From contig JAIWNF010000029.1 in the NCBI GenBank assembly GCA_025093555.1, positions 1 through 64,000 of the forward strand: 64,000 nt of DNA, in the 5' to 3' direction. Under the pieces are notes generated by a model. That model was not told where the DNA came from. It ran no database searches and worked only from the letters and a program-made list of their open reading frames with translations. Of the stretch, positions 48,100 through 62,426 are shown in pieces. The DNA comes from Circinella umbellata. Taxonomy: Eukaryota; Mucoromycota; Mucoromycetes; Mucorales; Lichtheimiaceae. Every line of letters begins with the position of its first letter. The stretch's first letter is position 1. Position numbers and translations under genes: made by a program.

Positions 48100-50289
48100 A
48101 TGGAAGAAGCCGTTGAAACAACCAATAGTGAATTGGATTCACATTCATGGGTAGCATTGGCGATCTTTTTGGCAGCACTTGTTTTTGTCATTCGTCCCGT
48201 AGATTTCGCTTTACCCAAAATCGGTTGGCGAGTTTATTTTAATCTCGCAACGGCACCACCTTTGGGAGTTTTGATTCTTCTTGCAAGCCATACAATTGAT
48301 TGGATCAATATACGAGACGGTTTATTAGGCAATAACATGGGTGTTGAACCTTATGCCATCATGTTACTATTTTATTCCTTGGTATGTAATCATGATAATG
48401 ATAATATAGATAGTAACTTTGTGAATTATGAATAAAGAGAGGGGGTTTCTTTCTTTGAAATAAAAGAAGAGGGCAAATTAATTTGATTAATCAATTGATT
48501 TATATATAGGCGTATCTGTGTATTTCCCTTGATGTTACAGGATTAATTCAGTTCTGTGCGTTCTGGGTTTCCAAACGAGCTGGTAATCGTGGTCATACAG
48601 CATTCTCGTTGTTTTTCATCATGACAAGTCTTATAAGTGGTCTTGCAAGTAATGATGTTGTCGTTTTGACAGGCACAGCATTTTTATCCTATTTTACCCG
48701 CGTTTCCGATATCCAACCTACCGCTTTTTTAATGAGTGAATTTACCTCCGCCAATATTGCTTCCATGGCTCTTTATATTGGTAATCCTACCAATGTCGTT
48801 GTGTCCGAAGCATTTAATATGAGCTTTATTACTTATTCTGCATGGATGCTTTTACCCACTTTTGTGGGTTTAGCTATTGCCTATTTAAGTTTACGATTTG
48901 TCTTTAAAAGTCAAAAATATTTACCACGTGTGATTCATCCTCCGGATGAAGAGCCTAAAGCCGTTCTGGTAGACCCGAAGGGAGCAATTTTCGGATTGAT
49001 TTTATTAGGTGCTTGTCTTTGTACTTTGATTGGTACTTCATTTATTCATGGTGTTTCGGTTTGGATGGTGACATTACCATTTGCAGTACTTATGTTGTTT
49101 CGAGATGTATGGTATGATTTGAAAAACCAATGGAAAAATAGACGGGGCTCATCGTCATCATTACCCATGACGAAAATGAATACGACAACAATGATAATAA
49201 CACCGCCAGGAGGAGTAGCACGATCAATTAAAATAGAAGAAGGGAAGCAATCAGATGATAATAACCATGTTATCATTTGTGATAATCGTCCTAATCAGGA
49301 ACGAGATGTTATAACAGAAACGACAACAGAAGAGCAGGACCTCTCTGTTATGACGACAATTGAAATACCCGAGGCACCTGTACGACAACGTAATAATGCA
49401 ATCGTGCCCCGTAGCAACAACAATATAAATGACATTCATGATTACGAAGAAAGTGATGTTGCCACAGCAACATCCGCAACGACAGGTGGTGCGGCAACAA
49501 AACCAACTACAGTTACAGTAGTACCCACCAATAATAAAAATCCACTTCGTGATCGATTCATGCATCTATTATTAAAATTACGATCCCGACTACCAACAAT
49601 GACGACGGTTTTGATGCGTATGCCGTGGAAAATTTTACCTTTTGCGCTGAGCATGTTTATTCTTGTTGAAGCATTGTCCGAAGTAGGATGGATTGGAATA
49701 TGTGCTACGGCGATGGTCAGTGTGGCACACAACAATTATGTAGCCACAGCGTTTGGAGTGATGGGTATATCTTTACTTGCATGTCAGCTGTTGAATAATT
49801 TACCCATGACCATTTTATTTACAAGAATTTTACAACATCCAAACTTTGCACAACATGCCTCTGTATCCGATATCGTATCACAGGCTGCTATTCTTGGTTT
49901 GGTAATAGGAAGCAATTTAGGTGCATGTTTAACATTGGTTGGTAGCTTAGCAGGAATCATGTAAGGATCTGGGTATATTCTTTTTTCGATATGTGTGCTT
50001 CTATATTTATGTATCATCGATCAATAATCGTATTGATAATTTTAATTTATTATTCATTGCAATATCTACTATTGGGATTTGCACATTTTAATATGTAAAA
50101 CATTCCATTCTGATGCTACTTTTTTTTTTCATATACTTCTCTAGGTTTGAACATATATTGAAAACCAAAGGAATATATACTTTAGGATATTTCCAATTTT
50201 TAAAATGGAATTTACTTCTTTTACCCCTTATTGCAGTAGGAACTACATCAGTCATTATAGGTGAACTTTGGTTTATCTATTTACGCTAG
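48100..50289 (+). CDS. ArsB/NhaD-like anion permease
   Basis: Three exons (48100-48381, 48510-49960, 50145-50289) encode about 625 aa. The fold is that of the ion transporter (IT) superfamily: two membrane halves, each with a re-entrant NxxT-type loop. The first half has SGLASNDVVVLTGTAFLSYF and SMALYIGNPTNVVVSEAF. The second half has LACQLLNNLPMTILFTRIL and LVIGSNLGACLTLVGSLAGIM. Between them, about residues 270-420 form a long hydrophilic Thr/Asn-rich loop (cytosolic by inference). Members exchange arsenite, Na+/H+ or di/tricarboxylates. The motifs are closest to the ArsB/NhaD branch, but substrate cannot be read from sequence. The ATG sits in ATACCATGG, a good fungal start context. It is convergent with the CYSTM gene. 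Confidence 0.87.
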
Positions 50290-50742
50290 GGGAGATCTCT
50301 TCTACCTATCATATCCCACACGAAACATTGACACATAAAAGGAAACTATTCAATTTATCTTTCGCTTTATATATATATAAGCATTTTGTCCTTTTATTTA
50401 TATACTGTTTACTTGTTTATTTAATATTGAGAGTATGGTAATCAAAGGGGTAATTATTATAGAACATGTTTATTTGTCAGAAAATAGAATATATATTATA
50501 CATCATAGAAAGGATAGAGGATGAAAAAAAAAACAGAAATAGAGGTTCTTGGTCCCAATACTATTAAATGTATTGGCTTAAAATAAAATGATCATGAGAA
50601 TATAATTGTTTGTATACTTATGTTGTGTTGTGAGTGATGTAGTTTATATTGATATGAAAATGAAGAGCTTTTTCAAAAGAAAAATGAAAGAGAGTCGGAG
50701 TGGTCCTTCGTGATATTTCTTTGTTATGTAAATGTTTTATAT
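50290..50742. other. Convergent 3' region
   Basis: 3' flanks of the permease and CYSTM genes, AT-rich, with AATAAA/AAATAA-type signals. No gene. Confidence 0.5.
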
Positions 50743-51056
50743 TCAACAACATATATCTTCAACACAACAGCAACAAAGCTCTTCAAGAGCACAACAAGCC
50801 AGACAACCAGCGAGACATCCTAAACATCCTCCTGAAGCAGCGCCACTTCTGTTTGGTGGAGGAGCTTGTTGATAAACGGTTTGTGGTGGCGGTTGAGGCT
50901 GATAATAACCTAATCATAATATTTTTTTAGGTGAGTAAAGTTTTTATGCAAATCTGTACACAACTATAAAATATATAATTATTTATAATGATTATTACCT
51001 CCTCCTTGATAGGCTTGTTGAGGTGGAGGTGGGGCATAATATTGTTGTTGATTCAT
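50743..51056 (-). CDS. Cysteine-rich transmembrane (CYSTM) protein
   Basis: Two short exons on the minus strand (51056-50999 and 50909-50743) encode 74 aa. The N-terminal part is Gln/Pro/Tyr-rich (MNQQQYYAPPPPQQAYQGG, QPQPPPQTVYQQAPPP). The C-terminal part is GGCLGCLAGCLACCALEELCCCCVEDIC, the Cys-packed hydrophobic segment that defines CYSTM tail-anchored proteins. These small plasma-membrane proteins are linked to stress and metal tolerance in fungi and plants, and the Cys cluster may be palmitoylated or metal-binding. The intron (GTAATA donor, TTAG acceptor, 89 nt) keeps phase. It was easy to miss because each exon is too short to stand out. Confidence 0.9.
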
Positions 51057-52702
51057 TGTTATTGATGGATTATTTGAATTGATACTTGTTATAAAAAAAA
51101 GAATAAAAAGTAAAAAAAAGGACTAACCTTCGCTTTTATAAGTTTTTTTTTCTCAACATGCATAAACCACCGCACTTACTGCCGAGCTAAAAAAAAAAAT
51201 ATCTATTCTTGGCAAATTAAAAGTGACGGAAAAAGTTTATTCCATTTTTTAATCGTTTTCCTGTGATCAAATTTTGCGAAGGCCACCCTAATGATAAAAA
51301 AAATTAAGACTGAATGTGTTTGGATATCCATAATCTATACAGGGTATGTATAAACCCATCAAATGAAACAAACCTAAAAATAGCAACAATTGAGGGATTT
51401 TTTCTCCTTACCTATTCATATTTTGATGTATGTATTGCAAAATCGAATGATCTGTTGTTACTACTGTATTGAGGGAATGTAATATGAATAATAATAATAA
51501 TAATACTAAAAGATGCTATGTACGTATAAATAATAAAGCAAAAAAAACAAAAAAAAACAGTTTACAAGTATAAAATGGGGAAATGGACGAAAATAACAAG
51601 TAACTACTGATATTTATATTAAAATGAAAATTATATACATAGGAACCCCGTTAATTTCAAACTTACATCTTCCATTTTTGGTGTGAAAATAAAGGGATGT
51701 GAAAGCCGTCGGAACTAAATATAGCTGATTACTTCTAAGGACAGGTTAATAGTATCAAGAGATACTGCATATATACATAGCACTTATAATGCTGTTTATT
51801 TCTCTTATAAGGCTAAATTTAAAATAGTAAATATGTACATTACTGTAAGATACATTTTTATGTCTTGCACAGAAGCATTTATCATATAATATTTTTTTAT
51901 ATAAACTATGCTTAATATTATACAGGAAAACATAATGTACACTACTATATTTCTGATAATTATATGATTACGTACTGTATACGAATCTCATTTATGTTGT
52001 ACGTACTTTCCATTGCAAAAGATATACGTTACTGATTAGTGAGCCGAACCTTGTTGGTGTTTATGTTTCCTTTTAGTTTGTGTACTTTTGTGAAACTTTC
52101 ATTATCATGTAACGTGCTCATATATTAATGTAAGTACGTAGTTTACATAATCTCACAAAAAGTCAAGTATTATTCAGGAACAGTATTATATAAATACACA
52201 CTTTTATTACATATTCTTCACCAAATATGTGATGTTACATTTAATTCTCTATTTCTACTATTTACTATTCAAATAATAGTGACTTAGAAAGTAATTTTAA
52301 GATATTATACATGAACCACGTTTTTCCTTTTTAATGATCATAATGATTCTTACTACTATTTCATATTAAATAAATCAATAAACGATATTACATATGGATT
52401 ATTCTTGTTATTACTTAGAATAGATATAAAAAAAGATGCAGATGAACACATACGTAATATAACGTTATTTTTACATGTAACTATTTTATCTAATATTACA
52501 TCTGATGGACAAATTTCCATCCACACGTTACATTTTAATCATATTCGTTTCTTATTCTTTTATCAATTTCTAAAATTTTCCATCGTTCCAATACTGTTTA
52601 TTTGAATTAATATTACATCTGTTACTGAAAAAAAAGCTGGTCACGAAAATCGATCCCATTCTCAATGGATATTACGGAAACTATATTTCTGGTTTAATTA
52701 GA
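51057..52702. other. Intergenic, AT-rich
   Basis: CYSTM promoter side and the 3' flank of the SUMO-protease gene. Long A/T tracts and an AAT repeat near 51489-51505. GGAACCCCGTTAATTTCAAA near 51642 resembles a pogo/Tigger-type inverted-repeat end, with a poor inverted partner about 30 bp on. No gene is supported. Confidence 0.4.
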
Positions 52703-55700
52703 TCACGTGTCCGCGTTGTTTTGGAGAGGGCTAGGGGGTGATTGACATAATCCAGTAATCAAGTCCGAGATCAATTCACGCTTTTCTGCAATTTTGGCTG
52801 ATCGCCATACAGTATCATCAAGGTCTTTGGCCTAAAATATAATTATTAATGTTAGAACAATCCATCTATATTATTACCATTATTATCTACTTCAGGAAAT
52901 TCCTTAACAAAAAGATATATATATATATATAGAAACTTACAGTTAATATTGACATTATTTTTTCTGGTTGTTGAAGGAACATTTCAATAAAATGTAATAC
53001 GTATATACCACAATCATATGCATTGGGTTGTAATGGGACCTGAATTGATAATATGAGAATCAATTAGTCATAAACATAACATCAAGTGAAAGTGATTATA
53101 TATATAGCTTGACAATAAACGATTGATATATCTGCATATATATGCTACCTTCTTCTTCCCCAGAAACCAAAAAAAAAAGCAATAACTTACATTTGCTTGA
53201 ACATATACTGGTTTTATAAATTGCTTTGGATCTATTCCTAACCGATCATGAGCTGCCGAATTCAAATATTTTATCACACGGCTGGCGCTTTTTGTACGTT
53301 TAAGACCCATTGAATCCAATGAGTATACAATTGCCCTATTTAACCAATATGATATTAATATATCTAAAAGATAAAAGGAAAAAGAAAAGCTATACATACT
53401 TATCACTTTTATCGTTAGATAAATCAATACATTCACCCTATAATAATCATTTCAATAATTTATGAGAAAAAAAAATATAGGTTAACGAATTATAGATTAA
53501 TTAAAAGTATTACATGAAATTGAAGTTAGGACAACAAGTAAAACTTACTTCTTTGGGTATACATTTCTTCAAATTACATACAACAAGCAAATACCAATGA
53601 GATCTAAATAAACAAGAATATATCAGTATTATTTTTTAGACTACATTCATAATAGAATATTTATATACTCTTACTTACGCTTCATGAATAGGTATAAAGA
53701 CAATATCTTTTTCAAATAAATTGATCTTAGATGCCCATTTTTTAACATTCTCATATGGATCTCCCCTTTATAAAAAGAAAATATACATTGTAAGTTAAAT
53801 GGTTTTGATAATTGTCTGTGTTTTTATTTTCTTTTAGTAACTTACTTGGTTGGTTGTTTTAATCGAGCAAAGAAAAATGTATTGAATATATGTATTCGTT
53901 CAGTAATAGGTCGCTCGTCATCATCACCAAATAAAGATGATGAAGAAGAATTGTTATCTGTATTTATTAATAACCTAATCCCATCGATTTATTAGTAAAA
54001 ATTAAAATAAACTGAATTAATATAGTGTACACAAATAGATATAAAAAAGAGCTTACCATTTCACATAAAAATCAATGATACTATCGTTTAACATTTGACC
54101 ATCCATGAGTCGATTGGCATCTTCTCTTATAACAGCAACACCGCCAGGTGCAGAAGATGGATAATGAAATAATCTAACCCAAACAGAGAACAAAAGTATT
54201 TCTCATCATTAGTACACTCATTAGCACAAAAAGATCAATATATTAAATATTTACAGTTCTTGTCCATTAGCAAAAGTGGATGTAGATAATGAACTGTCTT
54301 GAATTTGTACGTCATCATCATCTTCATCATCATCAATGGTAATATGCTGTGGTTGACCAAATAATCCTCGTACACTATTCATACCATAACTAAAACCATC
54401 TCTTAAACTCTTTTGAAGATCCAAACTTTTTGCTGTACTTCGTGTCAATGGACGAGTTCTGCCCAAAGTATGTCGTATATCTTTACTTTGAAGATTCGTC
54501 GTTTTTGCCATTGGCTTGCTATTGCTGTCATAGGTGATTGTGGTAGGGTGAGTAGTAGTATTTTCTGATTCTTTAACGGGTATATCATCTGGATCTTCAT
54601 GAAAGACAATTGCTTTTCGTCTTCTAGGTAGAATTAAATTGGATGATAAATTACTAGTTGCTACATCGTCATCTTTATTGTTATTATTATAATCAGTTTT
54701 ATTATCATTGTTGAGTGGTCGTCCTTTGTGTTTTTGATCGTTTCCCATTTGTGCTATCCATTTATCATAAAAATCATCTTCGTCCTCATTATCACTAACA
54801 GTTAATTTTTTCTCGATATTAATTGCCCTTTGACGACAACTACTAGTGCTACTCTCCCCAGTTAATGGACCCCATGGAGATGAAGGTGGTGATGAAGGAC
54901 CTACTTGTGCTTCATAATAACTTTTAGGATCGTCAATTCCTTCATACATATGTCGTCGTTTCTTATGTCGTATTGGTGTTGGTGATTTTAAAACAGTGAA
55001 GTCATCAAATACATCACTATTTGAAGCTGGAACACTATCATCATCATGTACCATGTGGGTGTTTTTATTTTTTTTGCTGGTATCATCATCGTCATCGTTC
55101 TCTATAGTTGTGACGATATGATTATCATTATTTATATTACTATTACGTTGTATGCTATTTCGTAAAGATTTCCTTTTTATTGGTGTTGGATCGATGCCTT
55201 CATCTGAGTCATCTTGAATCGTCCTTGAATGTTTTCGTTTTGTTTCAGTGTTTTTAGGTGTAGTTATACGAGGACTTTTTAAGTTTTGTTTTGTTGGACC
55301 TGAGCTGCATCCTATTTGTTGTTGTTGTCGTTGTATTTGTCGTTTTTGTTCGACATTGGGTCTGGTTGAATCTTTAAGTCTCATACTGTCAACAAGCTAA
55401 AAAACAGTTATGTAAGTAATTCTATTCATTATAAATAAAGTATCATTAATTTAAAATAGCTCCAGCCGCCTACTATCTGTTTCTACCTTTCTTTTCGGTT
55501 TGTCGTCAATTGTAATAATACCATCATTGTCATCGTTAAGTAGTGGATCCGAGTGAGCAATAACTCCTGTTCTTCGTGGTTGTAACAATGAAGAAGTGGT
55601 AACTACAATAATTATACATTGATATATAAGTATATAATATAATAAGATATACATTTCCTTATCTATTTTATATGTTTCATAATAAAAGCTTATTACATTG

Positions 55701-56116
55701 TTTCTTTTTTATACCAGGCATATTACTTGGTTTATAAGTCGTTACATTATTATGCCTCCGTTGATAATACTTTTTTTTTAAAAAAAAATATACAAATGAC
55801 ATTTACAGTTTTAACAATTAGCCATTTTTTTCTATTTATCATAACGCTGTAATTATTATAATATTCTTTTTACCTGTAAATCCATTGTCGGTTGATCTAC
55901 TCTTGGTGTTTCAATGGCTACACCAATTCGTTTCGATCGATTGCGAAGAAGTCCGTTTCCGTGTGATGCGTTTGTTGTTGTAGGTCGAAGACTGCTTCTT
56001 GATAATAGATCCTAATTAAATATATGTTTATAATGTATAAATGATCTAATCAATTTTTTTTAAAAAGTATAAATATTCAATTAATAAAATAATACCTGAC
56101 GTTTTTCACTTGACAT
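52703..56116 (-). CDS. ULP2: Ulp2/SENP6-7-type SUMO protease
   Basis: Thirteen exons on the minus strand (56116-56096, 56011-55874, 55769-55715, 55602-55487, 55396-54255, 54173-54057, 53974-53846, 53765-53679, 53603-53549, 53437-53400, 53335-53191, 53039-52941, 52831-52703) encode about 756 aa. All junctions keep phase. The first ~490 residues are disordered, with basic patches (PIKRKSLR, RHKKRR) and acidic runs (DDDEDDDDVQIQD), including candidate nuclear-localisation and SUMO-interaction sites. The C48 cysteine protease domain begins at LFHYPSSAPGGVAVIREDANRL and MLNDSIIDFYVKWLL. The catalytic triad is visible as H604 (SHWYLLVV), D640 (SLDSMG) and C691 (NAYDCGIYVLHFIE), with Q685 just before as the oxyanion residue. 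It removes or trims SUMO chains, probably in the nucleus. Confidence 0.92.
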
Positions 56117-59100
56117 TCAAACCTAAGTCGTTCTAGAAAGAAAAATGAAATAAGTAGTCAAAGCACTTTTAGAAATAGAAGTAAAATTAAGAGAAGAAAA
56201 AAAAAAGGTGTTGAAACCAAAAATAATTTGATTTATAGGGGAAAATGTTATTTTTGTTCCAATTCATGCATATTCTCATTTTTTATTTGACACCAAAATA
56301 TATATAAGATAATAAAAAAGTCCATTAAGTAACACTAAATGGCTTTGAGCTATTTTACTACTATTATATTAATAAAACACTACAATATAACACCAAGATA
56401 GATATTATTATTATTATTATTAAGTAATAGTGGAGATCAATGACTACATAATTAATTTTGATAATAAGATATATGAAAATAATCTTAAAATTCAGACAAG
56501 ATTTTTATTTTCTGTATGAGCTATATATATAAATATATGTGTAGCATTAAAATATATGGCCTAGGTCAGACATAATATAATGTATGTGTATCGACTGCCT
56601 CATAATAAAGTTATCTTTACATTTGATTTTTCTTTTAATACGTATCATATCTTAAAAGGCAATTGTTTCTGAAGGTTTTTTTAGAGCCTGTATCAAATTG
56701 CAATTCTACATAATAAAGTGGTGATTAGCAAAAATAAACTCTCATTTACCGAGAATGAAAAAAAAAATCACTGAACATAAGTTGCAGTATTTATATTATA
56801 ATACAATGACAAGATGGAAAAAGATTACTTATAAAAGTTACCAGCACAATTTTGATATATTTATCGATATCATTGTTTTTCGATAATGTACGTACATAAT
56901 ACTAACAATTGAATTTAAATAAGTGTTTTGGATTATATATGTAATCTACCTTATTTATATAAAAAAATGACAAATAGATCAATTCATCCATATGTTCAAT
57001 GTCAAAAGTAAACTATAATAAATACTTATGATGTGACTCATCATACTGGAATTCATGCTGGTATACTTACAAAATCTACAACTGCTTTGTAGGGAGTCAT
57101 GGGAGTGAAGCATATCAGTTTTGAAAGCGACTCTTTCTTTTCTATATAATGGTTACCTCTTGATACCTCATAATCGAACAATTATTTAGACAACTTGTTT
57201 AGAAGTTTTGTTAAGTTATGTAACAAAAAAAAAAGACTTATCTTTGTATTAATTGTGGGAGTAAATAAGATGGATGGTGCGAAACTTAAATTATTTTCAT
57301 CTAAAAATATAATTTATTGAAATTCTTGAGTTATAATCCAAGTACCTTTATTTATTTTTCTGGTATTATAACATATGGTGACCAAAAAAAAAGAAGAAAC
57401 TTTTTTTGTAAAGTTAATCCATTTAGCTTTATATCCCTCCCCCCCAATTCATGACCCGGCTCTTTTTACACGAAATTTCATGATTTTGCATGAATGATGT
57501 TGTTTATGCTTATATGTCTATAAATATTATTATTTTACAAAAACTGTTATAAGATCGGCTGTCACGTAAAGCCAAACTTTAAAAAAAATCATGTTATATA
57601 TGCAACATTAATGTTGTATGTAAAGCATTATAGCACATAGCCTACGATAGATATAAAAATAACTTTTATAATGTCAATGATATGTATCAATGTAAACAAA
57701 GTACGTACGAATAAAAAATAAAGAGTTGAAATTTATGTGTGCTGCGCCATGTTTATAACACATACATTATTACGATCTCATGGTTTCATCTTCTTCAAAA
57801 CATACAAAACAAAGTTGCATATGTATTTATTATTGGTGTTATATCTTATGATAGTGCAGTTGCCGAATGTTCTTTTGAATATTCCTATAGTTACTAAATA
57901 GGATCACTATTTTCCGCGCCGCTTGATATAGCAAGTTAAAGATGCTCCCATGAAAAAATAAAAAAAAAGGGGGGGGGGTTGGACTTAAAGGTATTCTAGA
58001 CAAATCTTTACATTCTAAGATTTTAAATGATGACCTGTGATACTCCTTTTTTAAGGGGGGAGGGAAGATTGCTATTTTCCTATGATGCATTTAATGTTTA
58101 TTACTCAATCAACCTACATATTATTGCTGTTTTTTTTTTGTCAACCAATCTCCTACAATACAAAAACATAATATCTGCCTGCATGGATGGAAACATGGGA
58201 ACCCGCAGCATTGACTATATTGTAATATTACTTTTATAAATCTTTTTTTAACTGGGGTGTTATCTACTGATTATTATTTTTTACGGTGTTATGGTTTGTA
58301 TAGTATTTATACGTAATAAGACGAGTACAAGAAAAAAAATTAGTAAAATATATAGAATTATTGTTATATGTAATCCACTACTACAAACAATAATAAAAAA
58401 AATTCTAGCAAGTGCTTTACCATTACTATTTTTACTGATGCTGGATACATCATGCAGTGTCAAATATTGGCGTGTCTTAATCTCAGAAAACAAGCAATGT
58501 AACAAGCACTCTATGATGATAGAGTAAGAATAATATAGTCCGCGCTAATGTGCTTTTTATTATTATTTTGTCTTGGCATGCGGAACTTTTGACAGACCAT
58601 TTTTTTTTTCTTCTGAAAATATATACTCCTGATCTCGACGTTTGTTTTTGCATATCACTTTCGTTACTAAAAGTAACTATTACATTTTGTTACAATAGAA
58701 CATAATGAGCTAATTTGAGTAGTTGCATAGTTAACTTAAAGATATCTGTGCTGCTCAAAACAAAGACTTATACTTGCAAATTGGTATGATCGTTGAATAA
58801 TCTATATAATATTAGTCATGCGATAAATGGGTTATCCGGGCCATTTTTTTAGGATCGTTGAGTTGGGGTAGTTATGTATGTTGAATAAATTAGATTGCAG
58901 CTACATGAATAGTATAGATGCGTTATTGTTATTGATACTATTGTTTTTCTTTTTAAGTATAGATTTATAGTTTCCTGTCATGGTAGCCGTATCAAGGTTT
59001 GAGTCATGGCATATTGATTGTTGTTGGCTAATGAACAAGTAACAGTTTAGTAACCCGCACTCCCTGATCAATAAACTATACAAGTTGACCTATTTTGTAA

Positions 59101-60720
59101 TTTTTTTTTGCATGAATATATAGATCACCACCACTTTCTAAGCCAAGTTTGTTCAATTCTTATTGATCATGAGTGCAATAATGTATATCGGTGATAAGCT
59201 CATTGTTGTATTGGATGGTTCTAGATTTTACGGTTACGGCACATAATGCTTATTATTGGTATTGCTGTTGATCTATTTTGCATCTTGAATTAAAATTGGT
59301 GAAGGTAATGTGACAAAATTTGATTGACATTATCACACCCAGGTGCATCAATGAGCATATTAAGCCAGTAGTTTTGGGTAGGATAGTGCGGTTTCCCGTA
59401 ATCTTCCTAGTGCTGTTGACATTATTACATGTGCTATTTTTTTTTGGTGTAGCATGGGGAGGTACTCATTTCGTAAAAAAGGTTAGAAGGTCGTAAATAT
59501 GAAAGAAACCGTTCTTACATGATTTTACAAAGGCAGCATTATGACTATATTTAGCCTCGATAACTAATTATTGCATTAGAATGAGTGTTACTATTGATTT
59601 TCTCTAGGTTTTCTTTGGTCACCACAATCTATTACTTATTATTAGTTATGTTTTACGTAATATATATCCCGAAGTTGTAGTTAATCAGTAACAGGGTTGA
59701 GACACGTTATTCTACTGGTACCTCGTATAGTACTTTCATAGTGAGATTATTTTTCCCCGTACACTAATACACGAATGTCGAATAACGTAACAAGATTCAC
59801 GATTTGATCATTTGTACGTATTAGTGATAACAAATTTAACAAGTGCTTTAAATTTATCGCTCTTACATATCGTGGATTATCGACTGGTTAGATGATTTAC
59901 AGTGATCTTTTTTAAATCAAAATAGAAAAGCTGAATTTTTTTCTCCCAATAAAAGGGAGCCACTCTGCTAAAAAATAAAATAAAATTTTAAATGAGATAT
60001 AAAGGATGTCTTACCTATCTTTCTCTATCTCTCTATTTACATATATATTATATATAATCTACGTCCATATGAATATAAAAGTCTTGTTGAATAGAAGGTA
60101 TGGTTGTTCAACGACGACATTTTTATTCCACGTGGAATGTGATCGGCACGTTCTTCTTTTTTGAAAACCGATAGCTGAGATTTTTTTGAACTACCTTGCC
60201 TTTTTTGATTTTGACATGAAACTGCTATGAGCATGTGCAGCGGGGGCTGCCCACTTTTTACAGCAGCGATGGATATCAGGCTATAAAGTTACAGCTCGAA
60301 AAAAAAATTTAAAGTTACAATTTTCTTTAACACCACCGCTGCACTTCTTCTTACAATATACACAGAGTATTAATGATTTAATCACAACATGATGATAATA
60401 GTATAATAAAAATAACTCGAATGCTAATAAAGCATATAGTATGTTGTTTGATAAATATTATAGTAATAAATGAAATTTGACAGTAAACCCCATTAGTATG
60501 AATGAGGTGCGTGTTTATGATGTACATAACGAAGATATGATATTGTGCTACAATTGAATTGTCGCCTTAAAGAACCATTTGAGTATGACATAACTTTAAT
60601 ATATACTCCCTTCGCGCCGGACATTGCAAGTTAAAAAAAATAAGACCAAGTATATAGATTGATTTTCTTTTCTTTCATTTTTTATATATATTATTCCTTT
60701 ATTATTGTCATTATTAAAAA
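56117..60720. other. 4.6 kb gene-free region
   Basis: AT-rich DNA with many short palindromes (ACGTACGT-like near 57702 and 56890), a G10 run near 57969 and C-runs near 57437. About 59,130-59,430 is less AT-biased and can be read in short coding-like pieces, perhaps an old element, but nothing can be named. A T-rich stretch at 60660-60700 and the immediate upstream of 60721 would be the SDR promoter. Confidence 0.5.
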
Positions 60721-62426
60721 ATGACATTTAGTTTGAATGACATTCCTGATCTCTCTGGAAAAACTGCGATTGTGACGGGAAGTACTGCAGGGGTAAATAA
60801 GATTCCACCATTCTTCATTCAAACACTAAAAAAAAAAAAAAATAGAGAGAACTTACTAAGTAATAATTAATAGATCGGAAAAGTAACTGCCTTTGAGCTT
60901 GCGCGAAAAAACTGTCATGTGTAAGTATCATTATTATCAAAATGTAGTTCTCTCCAGTAACCTGCTGCTGTTGACGATGGTTAGGGTTCTGTCATTATAA
61001 TAACGAATTGATGTTATTGCTTAGTATTGTTGCATGTAGAAACCAGACAAAAGGTGATGCCGTTGTCAAGGAGATTCAGGAACAAACGGGGAATAAACTA
61101 GTTGAATGTATTATTCTTGATCTGTCCTCACTAGCCTCGGTCAAAAAATTTTCCGAGACCATTTTAACGACATTTGATAAAATTGATATTTTATTGAATA
61201 ATGCTGGTCTTATAGATGTCCCTTTCCAATTGACAGAAGATGGTATGCTATTGTAATATGCTTAATTAAAGATTTTTAAAAAGAAAACATGATAATAATA
61301 ATTAGAAGCAAATAACTCAACATATATATATACATATATATACATGTACTACATAAAATAATTATATATCCCTCACGTACACATAAATACTGTACATAAA
61401 TATAAACTAATATTGTTTTTTCTTAGGAATTGAAACTATGTTTGCGACAAATCATGTTGGCCCTTTCTATCTCACATTGGAGCTTCTCCCACTATTGATT
61501 AAATCAAACGCCGGTCGTATCGTCAATGTCGCATCCATGTTACATGCTATGACAACCCTAACAGGTGCCGACTTTGAGAAAATAAGTGATGAAAAGAGCT
61601 ATAATAGAAAAACACATTACGCCAAAACAAAGGTAATAATAACCATATTTATAACAGTAACTGTTTTTTTTTTCTTATTAGATATAATAGTCATCAATTG
61701 AGTTTAGTACTTCAAATTGTAGCTTACGTACAGAGAAGTTTTTTTATTGATGTAATATATATATATAATATTATTAGGTTGCTAACATCTTGTTTACATA
61801 TGAGTTGACTCGTCGATTGAAGGAAAAAGGTATCAATAATGTAAGTAATAATAGAAACATTCTTTTCCTTTTTGCATAATATAACATAACTTTTTTCGCC
61901 TTTCATTGTTATAATAAGAATACTATTGTTTATTGTTATTATCATATCGAGGCAAAATATTTGACAAGTCTTTTTTCCCCTTTAAATTCCTTCTTTATTA
62001 CATTATTATTAGGTTTATGTAAATTGTAACCACCCTGGTGCCATCAAGACCGATCCTTATTATGAAGGAGGTTTGTTAAAAAAAGGTTCCTTCATTGACT
62101 CCATCACCAACTTGTATTTTATTCCTGTTGAGAAAGGTGCCCTTACACAACTGTACTTAGCTACTAGTTCTGATATTGAACAAAAAGACATCAAAGGACA
62201 ATACTATGTAAGAAAAAAGAGTTCATCACTTATTATTAACCTGCCACAAAGTAGTATCAGACTACTGACATTAATAACAACAACGATATAGGTACCTATT
62301 TCGAAATGTAGTTCAAGTAACGGATTTAGTAAATCAAAAGAGAATGCTACTAAGCTTTGGAATATCACTGAGAATATTTTGAAAGAAAAGGTTCCAGGTG
62401 GCAACTACATAGAAGATAGAATTTGA
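60721..62426 (+). CDS. Short-chain dehydrogenase/reductase
   Basis: Seven exons (60721-60792, 60874-60920, 61025-61242, 61427-61632, 61778-61840, 62013-62207, 62292-62426) encode about 311 aa. It is a classical SDR with a Rossmann fold: TGSTAGIG cofactor loop at residues 19-26, an Arg after the second strand (IVACRN) that favours NADP(H), NNAG at 98-101, the catalytic Ser in NVASML, and YAKTK with Y177/K181. Length and motifs resemble the retinol dehydrogenase / WW-domain oxidoreductase branch, which reduces or oxidises a wide range of lipophilic carbonyls and alcohols. The substrate is unknown. There is no membrane anchor or signal. The start ATG is the first in frame before LSGKTAIVTG. Confidence 0.93.

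Noticed and set aside
60037..60234. 65-codon minus-strand ORF upstream of the SDR gene
   Set aside because: No domain or splice partner, and composition fits chance. A real small gene cannot be excluded but is not supported.
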